A stretch of 64,000 nucleotides of DNA from Streptomyces cellulosae. GTDB taxonomy: Bacteria > Actinomycetota > Actinomycetes > Streptomycetales > Streptomycetaceae. The translations under genes were made by a program, and so were the position numbers. Of the stretch, positions 17,298 to 24,896 are shown one piece after another (the first letter of the stretch is position 1; each line of letters begins with the position of its first letter). The stretch spans positions 62,001 to 126,000 of the forward strand of contig NZ_JOEV01000006.1 of the NCBI RefSeq assembly GCF_000721105.1, in the 5' to 3' direction. The notes below the pieces were generated by a model, which saw only the letters and a program-made list of their open reading frames with translations, made no database searches and was not told the origin of the DNA.

Positions 17298-18247
17298 CCG
17301 GCGTCCGGGCGGGAGGTGTCCGGCGTGGCGTCCGGGGCCGCGTCGGGCTTGGCGTCGGCGGCTTCGTCGGCCCAGCGCAGGGCGAGGGCCGCGGCCTTGC
17401 GGGATGCCTCGGCCACCGCCTCCGGACCGCCTCCGGAGCGCGCGGCCGCATAGCCGACGAGGAAGGTGGTCAACGGGGCCGCGGGCCGCGCCACACCGTG
17501 GGCGGCGTCGCGGGCGAGGTCGAGCAGGACGCCGGTGTCGACGTCGAGATCGATGCCCAACTCGTCCTTGACTGCGGTAATCCATTCATCCAGCACGTGC
17601 CCATGCTCCCTGATACGTGTCCTGGCAGTGGCGATGTCGTCCCAGGTGTCGCAGTCGAAGGACGCGACGGGGTCGGGGACGCGGGTGAGGTCGAGCCCCG
17701 CGGTGAGGCGGCGCAGGGGCAGCCCGGTGAGGCCGCCGCCGGCGGTGGAGCCGACCCTGGATGCCGCGCCGTTGAGCATGGTCAGCTCCCGGCGCAGCGC
17801 GGTCCTGCGGTACGCCGCCACGAGGGGCTGGTCGCGGCCGTCGGCGTCGGTGAGCAGCACGCCCTCGGCGCCGCTCGTCCGCAGGACCGTCAGCAGCCGC
17901 CGAACCGTCTCCTCGGTCAGGAACGGCAGATCGGCCGAGAGGACGACGACATCCTGAGCCGTGGTGTGCCGGAGACCGGCGTACAGCGCGGCCACCGGTC
18001 CGCCGCCGGGCGGGCTCTCGCGCGTCCAGGTCACCGGGCGTGTGGTGGGCCTGGGATCGGCGACGACGACGGTGGTGCCCGCGTCGGCGCAGGCGGCGAG
18101 CACCCGGTCGAGCAGGGCGCGCCCGCCCACCCGTACTCCGGGCTTGTCCGCCCCGCCGAGCCGCCGGGCGGCACCCCCGGCGAGTACGACGGCGTCGTAC
18201 CCGGCATCGGCGGCGCCTTCGGCACCCGTCGGCTCGTACGTGGTCAC
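17294..18247 (-). CDS. MobA-like NTP transferase fused to a DUF6457-type C-terminal domain
   Basis: The N-terminal roughly 200 residues form a nucleotidyltransferase of the MobA family, which attaches GMP or CMP to molybdopterin. Evidence is VVLAGGAARRLGGADKP (nucleotide loop), VVLSADLPFL (metal Asp) and FDCDTWDDIATAR at the end. The remaining residues (about 212-290), starting LDEWITAVKDELGIDLD and containing LTTFLVGYAAARSGG, match the small helical domain found in actinobacteria beside Moco genes. The tail is Ala/Asp/Pro-rich. GTG start at 18247. The ATGA overlap with moeA supports a molybdenum-cofactor role. Confidence 0.87.
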   Translation of the reverse strand: MTTYEPTGAEGAADAGYDAVVLAGGAARRLGGADKPGVRVGGRALLDRVLAACADAGTTVVVADPRPTTRPVTWTRESPPGGGPVAALYAGLRHTTAQDVVVLSADLPFLTEETVRRLLTVLRTSGAEGVLLTDADGRDQPLVAAYRRTALRRELTMLNGAASRVGSTAGGGLTGLPLRRLTAGLDLTRVPDPVASFDCDTWDDIATARTRIREHGHVLDEWITAVKDELGIDLDVDTGVLLDLARDAAHGVARPAAPLTTFLVGYAAARSGGGPEAVAEASRKAAALALRWADEAADAKPDAAPDATPDTSRPDAG

Positions 18248-18301
18248 CCCCCGAGTATGCGTGCCGTCGCGATCACAGGGAACGCGCGGGAGGCGACGCG
18301 A

Positions 18302-19807
18302 TCACAGCGTACGCAGCAGCACCGCGGGTTGTTCCACGCAGTCCGCCACGTACCGCAGGAAGCCGCCGGCTGTGCCGCCGTCGCACACCCGGTGGTCGAA
18401 GGTGAGCGAGAGCTGGACGACCTGCCGCACCGCCAGCTCGCCCTCGTGCACCCAGGGCTTGGGGATGATCCGGCCGACGCCGAGCATGGCCGCCTCGGGA
18501 TGGTTGATGATCGGCGTGGAGCCGTCGACACCGAACACTCCGTAGTTGTTCAACGTGAAGGTGCCGCCGGTGAGTTCCCCGGGCGTGAGGGTGCCCGCGC
18601 GGGCCGCCTCGGTCAGCCGCGCGAACTGAGCGGTGAGCGATTCGGCGTCCCGCGCATGGGCGTCGCGTACGACGGGGACGACCAGGCCCCGGTCGGTCTG
18701 CGCGGCGAACCCGAGGTGCACCTGGTCGAGCCGGACGATCTCCCGGGCCTCCATGTCCACCCTGGAGTTGAGCTCGGGGTGGCGGGCCAGGGCCGCGGTG
18801 CAGATGCGGGCCAGCAGGGCGAGGAGGGAGATCTTGGGACCACCGGCCGCGTTCATCGCGGTGCGCGCCCGCATCAGTTCGGTCGCGTCGGCGTCCACCC
18901 AGCAGGTGGCGTCCGGGATCTCCCGACGGCTGCGGGAGAGCTTGTCGGCGACGGCGCCTCGGATGCCCTTGAGGGGGGTGCGGGTGCCGGTGGACGTGCC
19001 GGTGTGGGCGGGAGCGGGGGCGGTGAGCGAGGGTGCGGTCGGCGGGGTGGCCGCGCGCGCGTGCGGCTCGGCGGACGGCATCGTCGTACGTCGTCCCTGG
19101 GCGGCCGCCGCCCGCAGCGCGTACTCCACGTCCGCCCGCAGGATCAGCCCGTCCGGCCCGGATCCGGTCAGCTCGCGCAGGTCGAGACCGTTCTCCCGGG
19201 CCAGCCTGCGCACGAGGGGGGAGATCACGGGGACGGGGCCGTCGGTCACGTCGGTCGTTCCGGTCGCGTCGGCCGGTCCGGTCGATCCGGTCGTTTCGGG
19301 ATGGCTGTCCGTCGCGTAGGACCCGCCGGCCTGGCCGCTCGCCGCCGCGGGGGCGTCGGTCTGTTCCGCTGTCCGGGCGCCGTCGCTCCGCTCGTTCACC
19401 GTCCCAGCGGTGCTCACGTGCCCGTTCGCATTCCCGCCCGCCGCGGAAGCGGTCCGCGTCGGCTGTCCCGGCCGTACCCGGCGCCGGCGTGCCGCTGCCT
19501 GCGAGGTGCCGTAGCCCACCAGCACGTTCCCGGAGCCCTCGCTCTCGCCGTCGGAGGCAGCCGCTCCCACGGCGACCGTGATCAGCGGGGCTCCGACGGG
19601 CAGTTCCGTGCCCTCCTCGCCGAAGCGGGCGGTGACCACGCCGCCGTAGGGGCAGGGCACCTCGACCATCGCCTTGGCCGTCTCGACCTCGACGACGGGC
19701 TGGTCGATCGCGACGACATCGCCGACCTGGACCAGCCAGCGCACGATCTCCGCCTCGGTGAGCCCCTCCCCGAGGTCGGGGAGCCTGAACTCCAACACCT
19801 GTGCCAT
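18302..19807 (-). CDS. bkdC: Branched-chain keto-acid dehydrogenase E2, cluster 2
   Basis: A second E2 acyltransferase, 501 residues. The lipoyl domain has Lys45 in ETAKA. A long Ala/Gly/Thr-rich linker includes a short GST/GPAD-type repetitive tract. The peripheral subunit-binding domain is VRRLARENGLDLRELTGSG, and the catalytic domain carries DHRVCDGG (His472). It differs from the cluster 1 E2 mainly in linker length. The ATG overlaps the bkdB stop by one base (TGATG). It is the last gene of a leftward three-gene operon and has no E3 gene nearby, so dihydrolipoamide dehydrogenase must be supplied in trans. Confidence 0.93.
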   Translation of the reverse strand: MAQVLEFRLPDLGEGLTEAEIVRWLVQVGDVVAIDQPVVEVETAKAMVEVPCPYGGVVTARFGEEGTELPVGAPLITVAVGAAASDGESEGSGNVLVGYGTSQAAARRRRVRPGQPTRTASAAGGNANGHVSTAGTVNERSDGARTAEQTDAPAAASGQAGGSYATDSHPETTGSTGPADATGTTDVTDGPVPVISPLVRRLARENGLDLRELTGSGPDGLILRADVEYALRAAAAQGRRTTMPSAEPHARAATPPTAPSLTAPAPAHTGTSTGTRTPLKGIRGAVADKLSRSRREIPDATCWVDADATELMRARTAMNAAGGPKISLLALLARICTAALARHPELNSRVDMEAREIVRLDQVHLGFAAQTDRGLVVPVVRDAHARDAESLTAQFARLTEAARAGTLTPGELTGGTFTLNNYGVFGVDGSTPIINHPEAAMLGVGRIIPKPWVHEGELAVRQVVQLSLTFDHRVCDGGTAGGFLRYVADCVEQPAVLLRTL

Positions 19808-20811
19808 CAGCTCTCGGCCTCCCACTGCAGACGCCCCACGGCGTCCAGGATCCGGTCCACGCCGGGCAGGTGGTGACGCTCCAGCATGGGCGGCGGATAG
19901 GGGATGTCGAACCCGGCCACGCGCAGCACCGGTGCCTCCAGGTAGTGGAAGCAGCGCTCCGTGACCCGGGCCGCGATCTCCCCGCCCGGTCCGCCGAACC
20001 CGCCCGACTCGTGTACGACGACCGCTCGCCCGGTCCGCCGTACCGAGGCGCTGACCGTCTCGTCGTCGAACGGCACCAGCGAGCGCAGGTCGACGACTTC
20101 GAGGTCCCAGCCCTCGTCCCGGGCCGCCTCGGCGGCTTCGAGGCAGACGGGCACGGACGGTCCGTACGTGATGAGCGTGGCGCTCCGGCCCGAGCGCCGC
20201 ACCACCGCGCGGCCAATCGGTTCAACGGCCGGCGGTTCCTCCGGGTTCCAGGCGTCCTTCGACCAGTACAGGCGCTTGGGTTCGAGGAAGACGACGGGGT
20301 CGTCGGAGGCGATGGCGGCGCGCAGAAGGCCGTAGGCGTCGGCGACCGTGGCGGGCGTGACGACGTGGAGCCCCGGGGTCGCCATGTAGTACGCCTCGGA
20401 CGAGTCGCAGTGGTGCTCCACTCCGCCGATTCCGCCGCCGTAGGGGACGCGGATGGTGAGGGGGAGCGGCATCGCGCCCCGGGTGCGGTTGCGCATCCTC
20501 GACACGTGGCTGATCAACTGCTCGAACGCCGGGTAGGCGAACGCGTCGAACTGCATCTCCACGACCGGCCGCAGCCCGTACATCGCCATGCCGACGGCCG
20601 TACCGAGGATGCCCGCCTCGGCCAGCGGGGTGTCCGTGCAGCGGTCCTCGCCGAACTCCTTGGCGAGTCCGTCGGTGACCCGGAAGACACCGCCGAGGGT
20701 GCCGACGTCCTCGCCCATGACGTGCACGGCCGGGTCGGCGGCCATCGCGTCCCGCATCGCGCGCGCGAGGGCCTGTGCCATGGTGGCGGGCTTGAGGGCG
20801 ACGGTGGTCAT
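19807..20811 (-). CDS. bkdB: Branched-chain keto-acid dehydrogenase E1 beta, cluster 2
   Basis: A second E1-beta subunit, 334 residues, with the same landmarks as the first: VMGEDVGTLGGVFRVTDGL, DTPLAEAGILG, RVPYGGGIGGVEHHCDS, DDPVVFLEPKRLYW. One-base TGATG overlaps join it to bkdA upstream and bkdC downstream. The second set may have a different keto-acid preference or be used under other conditions. An upstream PaaR-like operator hints at the latter. Confidence 0.95.
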   Translation of the reverse strand: MTTVALKPATMAQALARAMRDAMAADPAVHVMGEDVGTLGGVFRVTDGLAKEFGEDRCTDTPLAEAGILGTAVGMAMYGLRPVVEMQFDAFAYPAFEQLISHVSRMRNRTRGAMPLPLTIRVPYGGGIGGVEHHCDSSEAYYMATPGLHVVTPATVADAYGLLRAAIASDDPVVFLEPKRLYWSKDAWNPEEPPAVEPIGRAVVRRSGRSATLITYGPSVPVCLEAAEAARDEGWDLEVVDLRSLVPFDDETVSASVRRTGRAVVVHESGGFGGPGGEIAARVTERCFHYLEAPVLRVAGFDIPYPPPMLERHHLPGVDRILDAVGRLQWEAES

Positions 20812-21944
20812 CAGTGTGTCCCCTCCTGCTCGGCCTCGATCTCCGCCCACAGCCCGGCCTGCTGCTCGCGCAGTTGGGGGGTGGGTTCGGCGTACACGTG
20901 GGCGAACAGGTCCATGGGGTCGAGCACCGGGTCCTGGTTCATGCGTGCGCGCAGATCGGCGGCCAGGGTCTCGGCGGCGTCGCGCGCGGCCCGGATGCCG
21001 TCCTCGTCGATGAGGCCGCGTTCGGTCAGTTCGTGCTCCAGGAGGGCGATCGGGTCGTGTCCGCGCCAGGTCTCGACCTCGGCGTCCTGCCGGTAGCGGG
21101 TGGCGTCGTCGGCGTTGGTGTGGGCGTCGACCCGGTAGGTGATCGCCTCGACGAGCGTGGGGCCGCCGCCCGCGCGCGCGTGGCGTACGGCGTCGGCGAG
21201 GACCTCGTGCACGGCGGCGGCGTCGTTGCCGTCGACCAGGCGGCCGGGCATGCCGTAGCCGACGGCCTTGTGGGCCAGCGACGGGGCCGCGGTCTGCTTG
21301 GCGAGCGGAACGGAGATCGCGAAGCCGTTGTTCTGGACCAGGAAGACGACCGGCGCCTGCCAGACGGCGGCGAAGTTCAGCGCCTCGTGGAAGTCGCCCT
21401 CGCTGGTGCCGCCGTCACCCACTATGGCCAGCGCGACCACGTCGTCGCCCTTGAGGCGGGCGGCGTGGGCGAGGCCGACGGCGTGAGGCAGCTGGGTGGC
21501 GAGCGGGGTGCACAGGGGGGCCACGCGGTGCTCGTACGGGTCGTAGCCGGTGTGCCAGTCGCCGCGCAGAAGGGTGAGGGCCTGCACGGGGTCCACGCCG
21601 CGTGCCACGGCGGCCAGGGTGTCCCGGTAGCTGGGGAAGAGCCAGTCGCGCGCCTGCAGGGCCAGCGCGGCCGCGACCTCGCAGGCCTCCTGGCCGGTAC
21701 TGGAGGGGTAGACGGCCAGGCGACCCTGCTTGGTGAGGGCGGTGGCCTGCGCGTTGTAGCGGCGGCCTCGCACCAGCTCGGCGTAGAGGCGGCGCAGCAG
21801 GTCCGGGTCGGCGTCCTCGGCCGCCTTCGTGCCGAGGACGCGGTACGGCTCCGCGTCGGGCAGCAGCGGCGCGGGGTCCGTGCGGGGCTGCCAGGCGGGC
21901 GGCGGCGATGGCCGGTACGCGCCTCGCTGCTCCATGACCGTCAT
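20811..21944 (-). CDS. bkdA: Branched-chain keto-acid dehydrogenase E1 alpha, cluster 2
   Basis: A second E1-alpha subunit, 377 residues. The thiamine-diphosphate motif runs from GDGGTSEGDFHEA (about 175) to QNNGFAIS, and HTNADDATRYR marks the regulatory loop. The ATG at 21944 is chosen because AGGAGGTGCC lies six to seven bases before it; in-frame extension to 22001 lacks a ribosome site and would run into the operator. It lacks the basic leader of the cluster 1 subunit. It is divergent from the Lrp/AsnC regulator at 22098, the usual arrangement for a bkd regulator. Confidence 0.95.
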   Translation of the reverse strand: MTVMEQRGAYRPSPPPAWQPRTDPAPLLPDAEPYRVLGTKAAEDADPDLLRRLYAELVRGRRYNAQATALTKQGRLAVYPSSTGQEACEVAAALALQARDWLFPSYRDTLAAVARGVDPVQALTLLRGDWHTGYDPYEHRVAPLCTPLATQLPHAVGLAHAARLKGDDVVALAIVGDGGTSEGDFHEALNFAAVWQAPVVFLVQNNGFAISVPLAKQTAAPSLAHKAVGYGMPGRLVDGNDAAAVHEVLADAVRHARAGGGPTLVEAITYRVDAHTNADDATRYRQDAEVETWRGHDPIALLEHELTERGLIDEDGIRAARDAAETLAADLRARMNQDPVLDPMDLFAHVYAEPTPQLREQQAGLWAEIEAEQEGTH

Positions 21945-22003
21945 GACGGCACCTCCTCGTGGGAGCGGCTTCAGACGCGTCACGGAGGTGATGCGCCTCA
22001 CCT

Positions 22004-22017
22004 ACCGATTGTTCGGT
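22004..22017. promoter_or_regulatory. PaaR-like operator upstream of bkdA cluster 2
   Basis: ACCGA-TTGT-TCGGT is an inverted repeat with 5-bp arms. It has the same arms and spacing as the two sites in the phenylacetate region at 24782 and 29774, and lies about 60 bases before the bkdA start. Binding by the TetR regulator at 22621 is inference. Confidence 0.6.
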
Positions 22018-22047
22018 CGTCGGCACATTTTGGCTACTGGCACCCTC

Positions 22048-22077
22048 AGGCTGTGGACAAACGGTTCTGCACAGCCT
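22048..22077. promoter_or_regulatory. Inverted repeat upstream of the Lrp/AsnC gene
   Basis: AGGCTGTG, 14 bases, then CACAGCCT: perfect 8-bp arms ending 20 bases before the regulator start. The position suits autoregulation and control of the divergent bkd operon. A TGTGGACAA DnaA-box-like 9-mer overlaps the left arm at 22052-22060. Confidence 0.5.
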
Positions 22078-22097
22078 CAAATGAACGCAGGACGTCC

Positions 22098-22619
22098 ATG
22101 GCAGAGAGGCGGGGGGACGTGGCAGCTGAACAAATGGCCGAGAGCCCGGACGGCGGCGGCGCCCTTCCGCCCGCGCGCCCGCTCGACGCCATCGATCTGG
22201 ACATCCTGCAGATGCTCCAGGCGGACGGCCGGGCGTCGATACGGTCGGTCGCCGAACGGGTCCATGTCTCGCGCGCCAACGCGTACGCGCGCATCAACCG
22301 CCTCATCGAGGACGGCGTCATCCGCGGCTTCGGTGCCCGCGTCGACCATGAACGGGCGGGCCAGGGCACCTCGGCGTACATCACCCTGAAGATCGTCCAG
22401 AACTCCTGGCGGACCGTGCGCGCCCAGCTCACACAACTGCCCGGGGCCTCCCACATCGCCCTGGTGGGCGGCGATTTCGACGTGCTGCTCCTGGTGCACA
22501 CCTCCGACAACCGGGCGCTGCGGGAGCTGGTGCTGACCCGGCTCCAGGCGATCCCGGAGGTGCTCAGCACGCGCACACTGCTGGTGTTCGAGGAGGAGGA
22601 CCTGGAGCCGCAGGGCTGA
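22098..22619 (+). CDS. Lrp/AsnC-family regulator, likely BkdR
   Basis: A 173-residue regulator. The AsnC-type winged helix covers about 30-80 (AIDLDILQMLQADGRASIRS, RVHVSRANAYARINRLIEDG). A RAM ligand-binding domain (about 90-165) follows, with LVGGDFDVLLLVHTSD. Lrp-family proteins sense amino acids and commonly control bkd genes. It is divergent from the second bkd operon. The ATG at 22098 is used; a GTG at 22119 and an ATG at 22134 are alternative starts. It converges tightly with the TetR gene: the two stops are one base apart. The BkdR role is inferred from position. Confidence 0.88.
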   Translation: MAERRGDVAAEQMAESPDGGGALPPARPLDAIDLDILQMLQADGRASIRSVAERVHVSRANAYARINRLIEDGVIRGFGARVDHERAGQGTSAYITLKIVQNSWRTVRAQLTQLPGASHIALVGGDFDVLLLVHTSDNRALRELVLTRLQAIPEVLSTRTLLVFEEEDLEPQG

Positions 22620-22620
22620 G

Positions 22621-23211
22621 TCACCCGGGCCGGCGCAGCCCCCCGAACACCAACTGCGCCACCGTGTCGGCCACTTCGCGCTCGTTCATGCCCCGGCCGT
22701 CCGGCCGGTACCACTCCACGATGGAGTTGACCATCCCGAACACCAGCCGGGTCGCCAACCGCACCTCCACGTCACCGCGCACGTCCCCGTCCGCTGCCGC
22801 CGCCTTGAGCAGCTCGGCGACCCTGTGGTCGAAGTCGCGGCGTCGCTCCAGCGCCCACCGCTCGGTACCGGTGTTGCCGCGCACCCGAAGCAGCAGGGTG
22901 ACGTAGGGCAGCTCGGCGATGAGCACCTCGACCATGCGTCGTACGACGTACTCGAGGCGTTCGGCGGCCCGTCCCACGCGCGCAGGCTCCTCGTCGAGGA
23001 TCGCGAAGAGCCCGTCCAGGGCCCGGCTCACCGCCCGGCGCAGCAGCTCCTCCTTGCCGGTCACGTGGTGGTATATCGACGACTTGGAGATGCCGGCCGC
23101 TTTGGAGAGGTGCTCCATGGAGGTGCCGTCGTAGCCGCGTTCGTTGAAGACCTGGACGGCGACGGACAGCAGTGTCTCCGGGGTGTACGTGTCGCGCTTG
23201 GCGGTGGTCAT
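22621..23211 (-). CDS. TetR-family regulator, PaaR-like
   Basis: A 196-residue TetR protein. The DNA-binding helix-turn-helix is at about 10-55 (LLSVAVQVFNERGYDGTSME, GISKSSIYHHVTGKEELLRR), and the C-terminal ligand domain is all helical. Its ATG overlaps the stop of the 3-hydroxyacyl-CoA dehydrogenase gene (ATGA), so it is the last gene of that phenylacetate operon. Three near-identical ACCGA-N4-TCGGT palindromes lie before nearby operons, the type bound by PaaR repressors that respond to phenylacetyl-CoA. The PaaR identity is a strong inference from context. Confidence 0.85.
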   Translation of the reverse strand: MTTAKRDTYTPETLLSVAVQVFNERGYDGTSMEHLSKAAGISKSSIYHHVTGKEELLRRAVSRALDGLFAILDEEPARVGRAAERLEYVVRRMVEVLIAELPYVTLLLRVRGNTGTERWALERRRDFDHRVAELLKAAAADGDVRGDVEVRLATRLVFGMVNSIVEWYRPDGRGMNEREVADTVAQLVFGGLRRPG

Positions 23212-24725
23212 GAGGTGCTGCCCTCCCGCTTGTCGGTGGCGTACGCGTGGCGGTACAGCGCGAGGGACGGCGCGTAGCGCCCCGAGGGGTCGCGCATGTG
23301 CAGGTCGTCCAGGAGGGCGTACGCCCAGTTGCGGCCGAGCCGGCGGCTCCACTCGAAGGGGCCGAGCGGGTAGTTGACGCCCAGCCGCATCGCGGTGTCG
23401 ACGTCCTCCTCGGTGGCCACGCCCTTGCCGACGGCGTCGTGCGCGAGATCGACGATCCGGGCCACCGTACGGGCGACGATCATGCCGGGGACGTCACCGA
23501 TGACGCTGACCTGCTTGCCGAGCGCCTGGAAGAGACCGGTGGCCTCGGCGAGGGTCTGCGAGGAGGTGTCCTGGGAGGCGGACAGGGCGATACGGCCGGC
23601 CCTGCGGTAGTCGAACGCGAGGTCGAAGTAGACGACGTCCCGGAACTCGACCGACGTCTGCCCGTCGGCGAGCGCCAGCTGGCCGCCACTGGGCAGCACC
23701 AGCCGGGTGCCGTGGTCCTCCTCCTCCTCGCGGACCTGGATGCCCGCCGCACGGATCAGCGGGATCAGCTCCGAGGCGGGGCCCAGGTCGCCCTCGGCGA
23801 CGACGTAGGCGGGCGGCTGGGCCTGCTCGGCGGTGTGCGGCTCGGGGCGCTCGGCGTCCTCCCGGTAGTCGTACCAGCCCTGTCCGGTCTTGCGGCCGAG
23901 CCGGCCCGACTCGACGAGGCGCTGCTGGGCGAGCGAGGGCGTGAAGCGCACGTCCTGGAAGAAGGACCGCCACACGGAGTGCGTGACGGACTCGTTGACG
24001 TCCTGCCCGATCAGGTCGGTCAGTTCGAAGGCGCCCATCTTGAAGCCGCCGCACTCGCGCAGGACCGCGTCGATGGTGGCGGGGTCGGCGCCCTGGGCCT
24101 CGTAGACAGCGAACGCCTCGGCGTAGAAGGGCCGCGCGATGCGGTTGACGATGAAGCCGGGGGTGTCGGCGCAGGCGACCGGGGTCTTGCCCCAGGCGCG
24201 GGCCATCTCGTACGCGCGCGTGGCCGACGTGACGTCCGTGGCGAACCCGGAGACCACCTCGACGAGCGGGAGCAGTGGGGCGGGGTTGAAGAAGTGCAGG
24301 CCCACGAGACGGCCGGGGTTGCGCAGGGCGCCGCCGATGGCCGTCACCGACAGGGAGGAGGTGTTGGTGGCGAGCAGGCAGTCCTCGCCGACGACGTCCT
24401 CCAGTGCGCGGAAGAGGTCCTGTTTGACGTCGAGCCGTTCCAGGACGGCCTCGACGACCAGGGCGCAGTCCGCGAGGTCGGTGATGGACTCGGCGGGCAG
24501 CAGGCGGGCGCGGGCCGCGTCCCGGTCGGCCGCCGCGAGACGGTCCTTCTCGACGAGCCGGTCCAGGCGCGCGCCGATCGCGCCGGCCGCCTCCCTTGCG
24601 CGGCGGGGCAGGGCGTCGTACAGCCGTACGGAATGGCCCGCGACCAACGCGACCTGGGCGATGCCCTGGCCCATGGTGCCGGCGCCGACGACGGCCACGG
24701 GGCTGCTGAGGTCGAGTGCTGTCAT
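23208..24725 (-). CDS. paaH: 3-Hydroxyacyl-CoA dehydrogenase, phenylacetate pathway (PaaH type)
   Basis: A 505-residue NAD-dependent dehydrogenase that in phenylacetate degradation oxidises 3-hydroxyadipyl-CoA. The Rossmann motif is at the N-terminus (VAVVGAGTMGQGIAQVALVA), followed by LATNTSSLSVTAI, GLHFFNPAPLLPLVEVV and the HCDH C-terminal domain (DTPGFIVNRIARPFYAEAF). The length reflects a second, duplicated HCDH C-terminal domain (GMIVARTVARIVDLAHDAVG), as in PaaH. It is divergent from paaN and shares with it an intergenic PaaR-like operator. It reads through into the TetR gene. Confidence 0.9.
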   Translation of the reverse strand: MTALDLSSPVAVVGAGTMGQGIAQVALVAGHSVRLYDALPRRAREAAGAIGARLDRLVEKDRLAAADRDAARARLLPAESITDLADCALVVEAVLERLDVKQDLFRALEDVVGEDCLLATNTSSLSVTAIGGALRNPGRLVGLHFFNPAPLLPLVEVVSGFATDVTSATRAYEMARAWGKTPVACADTPGFIVNRIARPFYAEAFAVYEAQGADPATIDAVLRECGGFKMGAFELTDLIGQDVNESVTHSVWRSFFQDVRFTPSLAQQRLVESGRLGRKTGQGWYDYREDAERPEPHTAEQAQPPAYVVAEGDLGPASELIPLIRAAGIQVREEEEDHGTRLVLPSGGQLALADGQTSVEFRDVVYFDLAFDYRRAGRIALSASQDTSSQTLAEATGLFQALGKQVSVIGDVPGMIVARTVARIVDLAHDAVGKGVATEEDVDTAMRLGVNYPLGPFEWSRRLGRNWAYALLDDLHMRDPSGRYAPSLALYRHAYATDKREGSTS

Positions 24726-24781
24726 GTGCGCGATCCTCCCGCACGGGGTTTTCCACAGATGCGGCGGTCCCCCTTGTCCCG

Positions 24782-24795
24782 ACCGATCGTTCGGT
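24782..24795. promoter_or_regulatory. PaaR-like operator between paaH and paaN
   Basis: ACCGATCGTTCGGT (arms ACCGA/TCGGT, spacer TCGT) lies between divergent paaH and paaN. The 17-mer CGACCGATCGTTCGGTT around it recurs exactly, in reverse complement, before paaA. Confidence 0.8.
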
Positions 24796-24896
24796 TACTC
24801 TAACTCTGACTGTTCCTTCCCGCCCAGGTTTCCGCTCAGTTGCCGCCCAGGTCATGAGCTCGACGAAGAGTTCTTGAGACGAGGAGTTGGTCCCGC

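Noticed and set aside
20814-22619. A 601-residue plus-strand frame that ends in the Lrp protein
   Set aside because: The first 420 codons are antisense to bkdA cluster 2; only the last 174 codons are the regulator.
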